24,712 nucleotides of DNA from JAVVEG01 sp041689205 (GTDB lineage Bacteria; Pseudomonadota; Gammaproteobacteria; Pseudomonadales; Pseudohongiellaceae), in assembly GCA_041689205.1 (NCBI GenBank), contig JBDNGQ010000242.1:1-24712 (forward strand), written 5' to 3'. Below are positions 17,201 through 23,137 of this stretch, one piece after another (within the stretch, counting starts at the first letter, position 1; every line of letters starts with the position of its first letter). A model generated the notes under the pieces. It was given only the letters and a program-made list of their open reading frames with translations, searched no databases and had not been told where the DNA came from. A program made the translations under genes and the position numbers.

Positions 17201-17270
17201 TGGTGTGCTTAGTAGTACTGGTCAGTTAAAAACAGCTGAACAACTCGGCTTGGAAGTTTTTAATCTTTAA
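14262..17270 (+). CDS. M16C family zinc metallopeptidase (PreP-like, insulinase superfamily)
   Basis: A 1002-residue protein of the cryptdomain zinc peptidases that degrade short unfolded peptides inside a closed chamber. Mitochondrial/plastid PreP and falcilysin are relatives. The inverted zinc motif HxxEH is HILEH (His87, Glu90, His91), within HILEHTALCGSEKYPVRDPF. The third ligand is probably Glu188 in VVYNEMKGAMSS. Near the C-terminus EQGGAYGGGAD matches the substrate-contact Arg/Tyr region of the second half. A charged, Gln-rich linker (about 490-545) separates the halves, typical of M16C. No signal peptide is visible, so it is likely cytosolic. AAGGAG lies 10 nt upstream of the ATG. It is separated from rapA by 142 bp of repeats and followed by a terminator. 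Confidence 0.9.
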   Translation: MSISIQKQAQLKNQANHLHAASLSAPATHPSFEWIRSQHIPSLNVTMEEYRHKNTGAQYYHLASDNPENVFLVALRTVPMDSTGVAHILEHTALCGSEKYPVRDPFFMMIRRSLNTFMNAFTSSDWTAYPFASKNRKDFDNLLQVYLDAVFFSRLHELDFAQEGHRLEFSDAEDSSSELQYKGVVYNEMKGAMSSTNAILWQTLSRYLFPGTTYHYNSGGEPDHIPDLSYQDLKDFYKSHYHPSNAVFMTYGDIPAIEHQEKFETLALARFDKLDINIVVEDEKRYFSPVRVQESYPLDEADGSNKTHVVMGWLLGKSTDLEELFEAQLLSSVLLDNSASPLMQVLETTELGKSPSPLCGLEDSNREMSFLCGLEGCADDSSAAVEQLIRSTLAAIAENGVDQQQVEAALHQLELSQREISGDSHPYGLQLILTGLSAAIHRGDPIQVMDIDPVLAGLREKIKDPQFVPNLIKQHLLSNHHTVVLTLQPEPELSERQLQAEMQRLRQIKEQLSPAQIEEIVARSKALAQRQAQEDDPGSLPKVGLEDVPGEVPELVPQNKELKTRTDKVVPVTFYGQGTNGLCYQQIVVDLPQLDEELLPLLPWYTSCLTEFGIGNKTYQDVQTWQSRVSGGVNCYANIRSDVGDEQQSKSILVLSGKALQSNQQALAELLHATFHDCRFDEQQRLREILEQILSRQEGGITGRGHSLAIGLASSRMSPSAALSYRFGGLAGIKALKSESKQFDKQEYIESVLAKFAKLHKQILQAPRQFLLIAEENHGDEVIQSLDSVWRDTDQLAGETFTALQLPSVRENVQQMWTTNTQVNFCARAYPTVTAAHPDHAVLAVLSGFLRNGYLHRVIREQGGAYGGGADQDANSASFRFYSYRDPRFEETLHDFDRAVDWVVTGQHQWRQVEEAILGVISAMDKPSSPAGEAKQHFYNAVFGRTREQRAAFRKRVLEVQVDDLREVAIRYLQGKPSSTGVLSSTGQLKTAEQLGLEVFNL

Positions 17271-17458
17271 CTGCAATTTAATCAAAGACTTGTGGTTATA
17301 ATTTAAAGTATAAAAAGAGCTGAAAATTAATGTATTTATTTTATTTTCAAAATAAATGGAACTAAGCCTGAACCCTGTAGTCTGAGTTTATGTAGGTAGA
17401 TGCGGACAAAATTGTGGGTTTTGTTTCATTTTATCTCTCCCTTGATAGTAGTATTTTT
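17271..17458 (+). other. AT-rich noncoding stretch: 3' UTR or possible small RNA
   Basis: No gene is visible between the M16C peptidase stop and the terminator. The stretch holds a perfect TATAAT (17297-17302) without a good -35, and an AT palindrome TTTATTTT-C-AAAATAAA (17340-17356). A transcript from this -10 to the terminator would be about 180 nt. It may simply be the untranslated tail of the peptidase mRNA. I recognise no known RNA family. Confidence 0.25.
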
Positions 17459-17487
17459 AAGCCCAACTTCGGTTGGGCTTTTTTTTG
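17459..17487 (+). terminator. Rho-independent terminator after the M16C peptidase gene
   Basis: AAGCCCAAC (17459-17467), loop TTCG, GTTGGGCTT (17472-17480), then a run of T to about 17486. This is a perfect 9-bp stem with a stable UUCG tetraloop and U tail. The T run is on the plus strand only, so it ends plus-strand transcription; the minus-strand lipoprotein gene has no matching tail here. The following 17488-17599 hold nothing recognisable. Confidence 0.93.
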
Positions 17488-17599
17488 GCAATTTTTTCTT
17501 AATGTCTTTCTAATTTAATCAACACATTAGTTGCAACTGCTGGTGACAATTCTGATGTTCGATATCCGTTAACAGGACCTGCAGGGCATACAAAAATCT

Positions 17600-18271
17600 T
17601 CAGAAAAATACCCGCATGAACCAGTTCTTACCCAACTCCCGCTCACACTGCGCAAATTGCGCCTGGTAGCGGTCGGCATTGCTCTGTACACGCTCAGCGG
17701 TGGCAAGCAGGGTGGCATTACCTGCGTAACTGCCACGCGCAAAGCCGGTATTGCCCTCGTGGTAGGCCAGATAAAGATTGCGGGCATCACTGTAGGAAAT
17801 GTTGTTGCGCTGATGACTGTTGCGGTTATACCAACCGATAAAATCGATGGCATCGCCAAAATTGGAGCGCATGGCGAGACGATTGCCGGTTACCTGCCGA
17901 TACTCTGACCAGGTCGTGTCCAGCGCCTGCGCATAGCCGAACGCTGAACTGGGTCGGGTCCATGGAATCACCCAGAGGATGCGGTTGCGTTGCGGGCGGA
18001 TGCGCGCCTGGTAAGCTGATTCCTGGTAAATGAACGCCATCGACACATGAATCGGGACACCCCAGCGCTGCTCGGCGCGCTCAGCGGCTTTGTACCAGGA
18101 GCGCCTGTCCTCGAACATATTACAGACATTGGAGGTATCCTGGGGCGGTGAGGCGATGCAGGCAGTGAGGCTGATGAACAAACCGCTCAGCAGCAGAGGA
18201 CGCACCGTCAGACTGATGATTCGGCTAGCGACTCTGGTGGCGGTTGTGCTGATTTCCGTTAATGCAGTCAT
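17600..18271 (-). CDS. Lytic transglycosylase (SLT-domain) lipoprotein
   Basis: A 223-residue predicted lipoprotein. The N-terminus is long and basic, then a hydrophobic core ends in the lipobox LTAC, so Cys38 would be lipidated. The domain (about 55-215) is SLT-like: WGVPIHVSMAFIYQESAYQAR with the likely catalytic Glu84, then SSAFGYAQALDTTWSEYR and NLYLAYHEGNTGFARGSY, the usual Gly-Tyr-Gln and AYH-G motifs. It should cleave peptidoglycan glycan strands at the outer-membrane face. Its ATG overlaps the ligA stop by 4 bp (ATGA), so translation is coupled to ligA. A wall-cutting enzyme ending a smc-zipA-ligA run fits a cell-cycle context, though that link is an inference. Confidence 0.88.
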   Translation of the reverse strand: MTALTEISTTATRVASRIISLTVRPLLLSGLFISLTACIASPPQDTSNVCNMFEDRRSWYKAAERAEQRWGVPIHVSMAFIYQESAYQARIRPQRNRILWVIPWTRPSSAFGYAQALDTTWSEYRQVTGNRLAMRSNFGDAIDFIGWYNRNSHQRNNISYSDARNLYLAYHEGNTGFARGSYAGNATLLATAERVQSNADRYQAQFAQCERELGKNWFMRVFF

Positions 18272-20370
18272 GCTCCCGTCATCTCATCCAATAAGCGCAG
18301 AAACTCCTGCTCATCAATAATAGTAATACCCAATTCCTGAGCTTTGTCCAATTTTGAACCGGCACCAGGGCCGGCGACAACACAGTTGGTCCTGGCAGAC
18401 ACACTGCCTGCCACTTTTGCACCCAGCGCCTGCAACCGGGCTTTGCCTTCATCGCGGCTCATTGATTCCAGCGTACCAGTGAGCACATAAATCTGGCCCT
18501 TCAAGGCATCCGACTGCGCTGTGGGCTCGTGTTCCCGCCAGTGTACCCCGGCCTCCTGCAAGCGCCTGAGCACCGCCACATTGTTCTCGTTTCGAAAGAA
18601 CAACGCAATATGCTCCGCCACTATCGGGCCGACATCCTCAACTTCCAGCAACAGTTCATCAGTGGCCTGCATCATCGCGTCCAGGCTGCCAAAATGCGAG
18701 GCCAGTGCCAGCGCGGTGGCCTCGCCCACTTCGCGGATGCCCAGGCCATACAGAAATTTAGTCAGTGTGGTGGTTTTACTTTTCTCGATGGCTTGTAACA
18801 GTTTGTCCGCGGATTTACTGCCCATGCGCTCCAGTGCTTCAAGCTGAGATTTTCGCAAACTGTAAATATCAGCAACATCCTGCAGCAGCTGCTGGTCGAC
18901 CAACTGCTCAATCAGTTTCTCGCCCAGCCCTTCGATATCCATCGCAGCTCGGCTGCAATAGTGCCGGATCGACTCTTTTCGCTGCGCCGGACAAAACAGC
19001 TCGCCCGAACATTTATAAAGCACCTCACCATCGAGCTCCACCGCCGATCCACAGGCGGGACACTGCGAAGGCATAACAATTTCGCGGCGCTCCGAGGCAG
19101 GAGATAAAGAACCGCTTTGCAGTCCCGCCGCCGCTTCAATTTCATCAGAACGAATTACACTGACGATCTTCGGAATTACATCGCCAGCCCGGCGCACAAT
19201 CACACGATCACCAATACGCACGCCTAGACGCGCAATCTCATCCATATTGTGCAGGGTAGCATTGCTGACGGTGACGCCGCCGACAAATACCGGCTCCAAT
19301 CGCGCGACCGGTGTAATAGTGCCGGTTCTACCTACCTGGAATTCAACATCGTTGACCACAGTAGCGACTTCTTCGGCGGGGAATTTATAGGCCATTGCCC
19401 AGCGCGGGGTGCGGGCAGTGCTGCCCAGATCATTCTGAAGTGCCACGCTGTTCACTTTAATCACCGCACCGTCGATTTCATAATCAAGCTTTGCGCGCTT
19501 TTCCAGAAGCGTGTCGGTATAGCTCAGGCACTGCTCGAAACCGGTGACTACGGTGCTCTCCGAATTGATCGGAAAGCCCCACTGTTTCAGCAGCGCAAAA
19601 ATAGCACCCAGATCGCCTGGCCATTGAAAGTCTGTGTCGGCAGCAAACTCCACCAGGCCGGTGCCATAAACAAACATGCGCAGCGGCCGCTGGGCTGCAA
19701 TGCGCGGATCAAGCTGGCGCAGTGTGCCGGCTGCTGCGTTGCGTGGATTAACAAAGGTCTTGCCGCTGCCGCTTTGTTCGGACTCGCGATTCACCTGCGC
19801 AAAACCCGAGCGGCTCATGTAGATCTCGCCACGCACTTCCAGGCGCAGAGGCATGGGCAGACCAGTGTGTTCGATTTCCGGAAGGCGCAAAGGAATGTCG
19901 TGCAGAGTGCGAACGTTGTGAGTGATATCCTCGCCAGTGACGCCATCGCCGCGCGTTGCACCGCGCACCAGCGCACCATTTTCATAGAGCAGGCTGACCG
20001 CTATACCATCTACTTTGGGCTCGCAGCTGTAGTCAATCCCGGCATGGGTATCGAGGCGTTTCTTTAAGCGGGTTTCAAAATCGAGCAGATCCTGGCGGGT
20101 AAATACTTTGGCCAGCGACATCATCGGCAGCTCATGCACCACCTGCGAAAAAGAGCTAAGTGGCGCTCCGCCTACGCGCTGGGTTGGCGAATCCGGCGCA
20201 ATCAGTTCGGGATACTTTGCTTCGAGCTCTTCCAAACGCACATACAAAGCATCGTAATCTGCGTCCGGAATAAGCGGGGAATCGTGCTGATAGTAAAGCG
20301 AATTATGGTAGTTTATCTGGCGTCGCAGCTGTTCTATTTCTTGCTTTCCAGCGTCCTCTGGCATATCCAT
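18268..20370 (-). CDS. ligA: NAD-dependent DNA ligase LigA
   Basis: The essential replicative ligase, sealing nicks with NAD as AMP donor. The protein is 700 residues, near the usual 670. Domains in order: Ia (about 1-70, YHNSLYYQHDSPLIPDADYD, which binds NMN), the adenylation domain with the AMP-accepting Lys119 in CEPKVDG, the OB fold (about 320-405), the Cys4 zinc finger (Cys437, 440, 454, 460), helix-hairpin-helix repeats (IEGLGEKLIEQLV, LYGLGIREVGEATA, VEDVGPIVAEHI) and a C-terminal BRCT domain (about 624-696). All key residues appear intact. It starts 12 bp after zipA ends and overlaps the next gene by 4 bp. The order smc-zipA-ligA is as I know it from Pseudomonas. Confidence 0.97.
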   Translation of the reverse strand: MDMPEDAGKQEIEQLRRQINYHNSLYYQHDSPLIPDADYDALYVRLEELEAKYPELIAPDSPTQRVGGAPLSSFSQVVHELPMMSLAKVFTRQDLLDFETRLKKRLDTHAGIDYSCEPKVDGIAVSLLYENGALVRGATRGDGVTGEDITHNVRTLHDIPLRLPEIEHTGLPMPLRLEVRGEIYMSRSGFAQVNRESEQSGSGKTFVNPRNAAAGTLRQLDPRIAAQRPLRMFVYGTGLVEFAADTDFQWPGDLGAIFALLKQWGFPINSESTVVTGFEQCLSYTDTLLEKRAKLDYEIDGAVIKVNSVALQNDLGSTARTPRWAMAYKFPAEEVATVVNDVEFQVGRTGTITPVARLEPVFVGGVTVSNATLHNMDEIARLGVRIGDRVIVRRAGDVIPKIVSVIRSDEIEAAAGLQSGSLSPASERREIVMPSQCPACGSAVELDGEVLYKCSGELFCPAQRKESIRHYCSRAAMDIEGLGEKLIEQLVDQQLLQDVADIYSLRKSQLEALERMGSKSADKLLQAIEKSKTTTLTKFLYGLGIREVGEATALALASHFGSLDAMMQATDELLLEVEDVGPIVAEHIALFFRNENNVAVLRRLQEAGVHWREHEPTAQSDALKGQIYVLTGTLESMSRDEGKARLQALGAKVAGSVSARTNCVVAGPGAGSKLDKAQELGITIIDEQEFLRLLDEMTGA

Positions 20371-20382
20371 CGCCGGCGCCCT

Positions 20383-23055
20383 TTACTTGCCCTGTTTATG
20401 CGGCTGTCGCAGTTGCAGCAGTTCGAAATCCCGGATGCGTTGACGGTAGTGCTCGACAGTCTGCGCAGTCATGACGCTGCGGTTGTCATCCTTCATTTCG
20501 CCGTCGAGCATGGAGCGAATCTTTTGTGCCACGTCGAGCATTTTATTAAAGGCCTGCATATTGTTGATCACATTAGGCAGCGTCAGGAAGAAACAAAGAC
20601 CGCGGGTGGAGAAATCATTGATCTTGTTCAGGTCGAAAGTGCCAGGATTAACGGCATTAGCAATGCTGAATAAAACCGGGCCGGTGCCGCGATCATCAAC
20701 GTGTCGATGGAAAATATTCATATCGCCGAAACGCATACCGCAACTGAGCAAAGCCTGCAACACATCGACTCCCGCAAATTCGCGGTCGGTTCTGGACATC
20801 ACATTGATGATCAGCACTTCGTTGTATTCCGGATCCGTGTTGTTGTTTTGAGTGGTACGTGGCTCCTCTATTGCCTGGCTCATTGCTGGGGCTTTCTTGT
20901 TCACAGTCTTTTTCGGAGGCTTTGCTGCAGGTGCAGGCTGTTCGTAAGAATCATCTGAGTACCTATCGTCTTCGTACAATGCTGGATCAGAAGGCAGCGG
21001 CGCGCCCTCGTTTTCCATGTCCAACAGACTCCGTTGCTGAGGTTTCGGCTGCTGCGGCTGACGCGGTTGCGGCTTTTGCACACGGGGCGTTTCACGTGGC
21101 GCACTGAGTTCGTTGAAGGGATCATCAAACAGAATATCATTATCGTCACTGAGGACCGGGGCGTTCAAATCCGAATCATCGAGAACGGGATCACTGCGGT
21201 CACGGTCTGCTGCAGCCGCAGCTTGACGCTGGGCTTTTTCATCCGCACGCTGCTGAGCGGCGAGCGCCTTCTGCTCTTGCTGTTCAGCTTTCTCATGCGC
21301 TCTTTGACGGCCGCGCTCTTCAGCTTCCGTCTGTCTTCGCTGCAACAATTCCCGTTTCTCTTCCGCCGCGACTTTGCGCTGATCTGCCGCAGCCGCAAGG
21401 CCGGCAGTAACCGCAGCCCATTTGGCGCCGACCCAACTCATTAAACCGCCAGGTGCAGACTGGGCAGCCTGGTCGCGGTATTCTTCATCGGCGCCGTCGT
21501 CGTCAACGTCGTCGTCAAAGTCGTCGTCATCGGCCCGGTCAACGCCGAGAATATCGTCATCGGTCAAACTGTCACCCGTGAACATCTCCTGGAACCCATC
21601 ATCGGCGAGTTGCTCTTCGTCATCGTCGTCGCGGTCATCGTCAGAGAGGTCTTCTTCGTCATCCTCAAAGTCGTCATCCTCGAAGTTGTCATCACCTGGT
21701 TCGCGGTACATCACATCCTCGTCAATTGAATCTTGAATGGTGGCACGTGTTTCAATTATATCGTTCAGCACTGGCGGCTGTTTAATCTCAACTTCAATCC
21801 GCTCCGGTTCCATGTAGCTTATGTCGGCGTATTCGTCGTCGGCATCCTGGTCGGCTGCGGCCAGTTCCGAGTCAAGCGCGGATACAGTTTCGTCGTCGTC
21901 CTCATCGTAGTCGTCAAGGTCTTCCTGAAATTTCTCCAGCTGTTCGTCAAGCTGCTCATCCAGATCGTTGGTTTGCTTAAGGGCTTCGTCGAGCGCTTCA
22001 TCAAACTCTTCGTCCAACTCGTCTTCATCGAGGTCGTCATCCTGCTCATCGCCATCCTGATTGAGTTCGTCATCATCAAGCTCGTCATCATCAGCGTCGT
22101 TCTGGCCGAGGGCTTCGTCGTCATCCGGGTCGAGATCGTCCTGGTGGGAATCATTTTGATTAAACGCTTCATCATCAGACAGTTCATCGGGCTCTTTGTT
22201 CAAACCTGCGTTGTTCAAACCTGCGTTGTTCAAATCTGCGTTGTTCAAATCTGAGTTGTTCAAACCTGAGTTGTTCAAACCTGAGTTGTTCAAATCTGAG
22301 TTGTTCAAAGTCCCGTAGTTCAAACTTTCGTTGCAATCCTCGTTATCCAGAAGCTCGTCAAATTGCGCTGAGGCCTGTGCGGTTTTGTTGGCTTTGAGTT
22401 CTTCATCCAGTTCATTTTCAAGCGCACTGATAAGGTCGTCCATATCAGGAGTCTCTTTGGCGGAATTGATAACAGAAGTATGAGCAATTGACACCGGCGC
22501 AGTCAGCACCGGAGAAGTAAATACCAATGGAGCCGAAATCGGGGATGCTGAAACCGATGACACTGAAAGCGGAGACGTGGAATTAGAATGAGTTAAAACC
22601 GCTGAACTGGTAACAGAAGGCGTCAAATCCAGGTCAGCATTATCCACAGTGAAATCAGGACTGGACACTGGATTCATCAACATCGGATCAGATTGAGAAG
22701 AGACAGCTGACGTCGCCGCGAATGCACCCGACGCGCTCCTGGTCGAACCACCACCAACCACACCACCAGAAACTTTCGAACCACCCCGCCCATATTTGGC
22801 AGCAGCAGTTTTCGCCGGCGTGGCAAAGCGTGAATTCTGTTTCATCACATGCGCGAAAGAACGCTCCACCACGCGGGCGCCGCCATTGGGCAATTCACGA
22901 AACTCGATTTCTTCCAGATCATAAACGGGAACGTTTTTTTCCAGCGCGATTTTTAACTGCCCGCGGCGCGAACTGATTGCAACATAGAGACCCCGCAGGA
23001 TGATCCCTACGATACCCAGAATCAAAATAAGAATTAAAAGTTCCCTGAGACCCAT
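20383..23055 (-). CDS. zipA: Giant ZipA-like cell division protein with acidic, repeat-rich linker
   Basis: ZipA tethers FtsZ to the inner membrane in the early division ring. The 890-residue protein has an N-terminal transmembrane anchor (about 5-26, LLILILILGIVGIILRGLYV), a basic juxtamembrane strip and a C-terminal FtsZ-binding domain (about 745-885: EVLIINVMSRTDREFAGVDV, FHRHVDDRGTGPVLFSIAN, LCFFLTLPNVINNMQAF). E. coli ZipA has 328 residues, so the linker is greatly enlarged. It contains a Ser/Thr/Pro/Val segment (107-199), an LNNSD/LNNAG pentapeptide array (246-286), an acidic tract (281-530, about 118 Asp/Glu by hand count), a charged coiled-coil-like segment (555-617) and a Pro/Gln-rich segment (652-740). 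Position between smc and ligA supports the identity. The frame is open throughout. Function of the extra linker is unknown. Confidence 0.9.
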   Translation of the reverse strand: MGLRELLILILILGIVGIILRGLYVAISSRRGQLKIALEKNVPVYDLEEIEFRELPNGGARVVERSFAHVMKQNSRFATPAKTAAAKYGRGGSKVSGGVVGGGSTRSASGAFAATSAVSSQSDPMLMNPVSSPDFTVDNADLDLTPSVTSSAVLTHSNSTSPLSVSSVSASPISAPLVFTSPVLTAPVSIAHTSVINSAKETPDMDDLISALENELDEELKANKTAQASAQFDELLDNEDCNESLNYGTLNNSDLNNSGLNNSGLNNSDLNNADLNNAGLNNAGLNKEPDELSDDEAFNQNDSHQDDLDPDDDEALGQNDADDDELDDDELNQDGDEQDDDLDEDELDEEFDEALDEALKQTNDLDEQLDEQLEKFQEDLDDYDEDDDETVSALDSELAAADQDADDEYADISYMEPERIEVEIKQPPVLNDIIETRATIQDSIDEDVMYREPGDDNFEDDDFEDDEEDLSDDDRDDDDEEQLADDGFQEMFTGDSLTDDDILGVDRADDDDFDDDVDDDGADEEYRDQAAQSAPGGLMSWVGAKWAAVTAGLAAAADQRKVAAEEKRELLQRRQTEAEERGRQRAHEKAEQQEQKALAAQQRADEKAQRQAAAAADRDRSDPVLDDSDLNAPVLSDDNDILFDDPFNELSAPRETPRVQKPQPRQPQQPKPQQRSLLDMENEGAPLPSDPALYEDDRYSDDSYEQPAPAAKPPKKTVNKKAPAMSQAIEEPRTTQNNNTDPEYNEVLIINVMSRTDREFAGVDVLQALLSCGMRFGDMNIFHRHVDDRGTGPVLFSIANAVNPGTFDLNKINDFSTRGLCFFLTLPNVINNMQAFNKMLDVAQKIRSMLDGEMKDDNRSVMTAQTVEHYRQRIRDFELLQLRQPHKQGK
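22201..22335. repeat. 15-bp tandem repeat array inside zipA, nine units
   Basis: Units start every 15 bp from 22201: seven near-identical copies of CAAAYCTGMGTTGTT, then two degenerate ones (22306, 22321). On the coding strand they give pentapeptides of the form LNNSD, LNNSG, LNNAD and LNNAG. Differences between the seven good units are confined to a few positions, which suggests recent duplication. Confidence 0.92.
22491..22646. repeat. Degenerate 15-bp periodic region inside zipA, about ten to eleven units
   Basis: A short motif (ACCGG, ACCAA, ATCGG, ACCGA, AGCGG and so on) recurs with exact 15-bp spacing; its core falls at 22494, 22509, 22524, 22539, 22554, 22569, 22584, 22599, 22614, 22629 and 22644. 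The coding strand reads pentads such as PVSIA, PVLTA, LVFTS, PISAP, SVSAS and PLSVS. The rhythm is lost after about 22650. This looks like an older, decayed array next to the cleaner one at 22201. Confidence 0.7.
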
Positions 23056-23082
23056 ATCGCAGAAAATCCCGCTCGAAAATTT

Positions 23083-23109
23083 GTTATAGAAATTTCATGA
23101 ATACTACAA
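23083..23109 (-). promoter_or_regulatory. Possible promoter for zipA
   Basis: On the minus strand TTGTAG (23109-23104) and TATAAC (23088-23083) are spaced 15 bp in the 82-bp gap between smc and zipA. The -10 is good, the -35 and spacing are weak. zipA may also be read from the smc promoter. Confidence 0.35.
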
Positions 23110-23137
23110 CGTAAGCGCCCACTAATTAAAGTATTAC

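Noticed and set aside
19249..20067. 272-residue open frame antisense to ligA
   Set aside because: It lies wholly inside the adenylation and OB-fold coding region of ligA and shows no family features.
21733..22254. 173-residue very hydrophobic open frame on the plus strand
   Set aside because: It is the antisense of the Asp/Glu-rich part of zipA. GAY and GAR codons read backwards as Val, Ile, Phe and Leu, which creates a false membrane-protein look.
22201..22335. CRISPR-like repeat array
   Set aside because: Units are 15 bp with no spacers between them, are in frame within zipA, and no cas gene is present.
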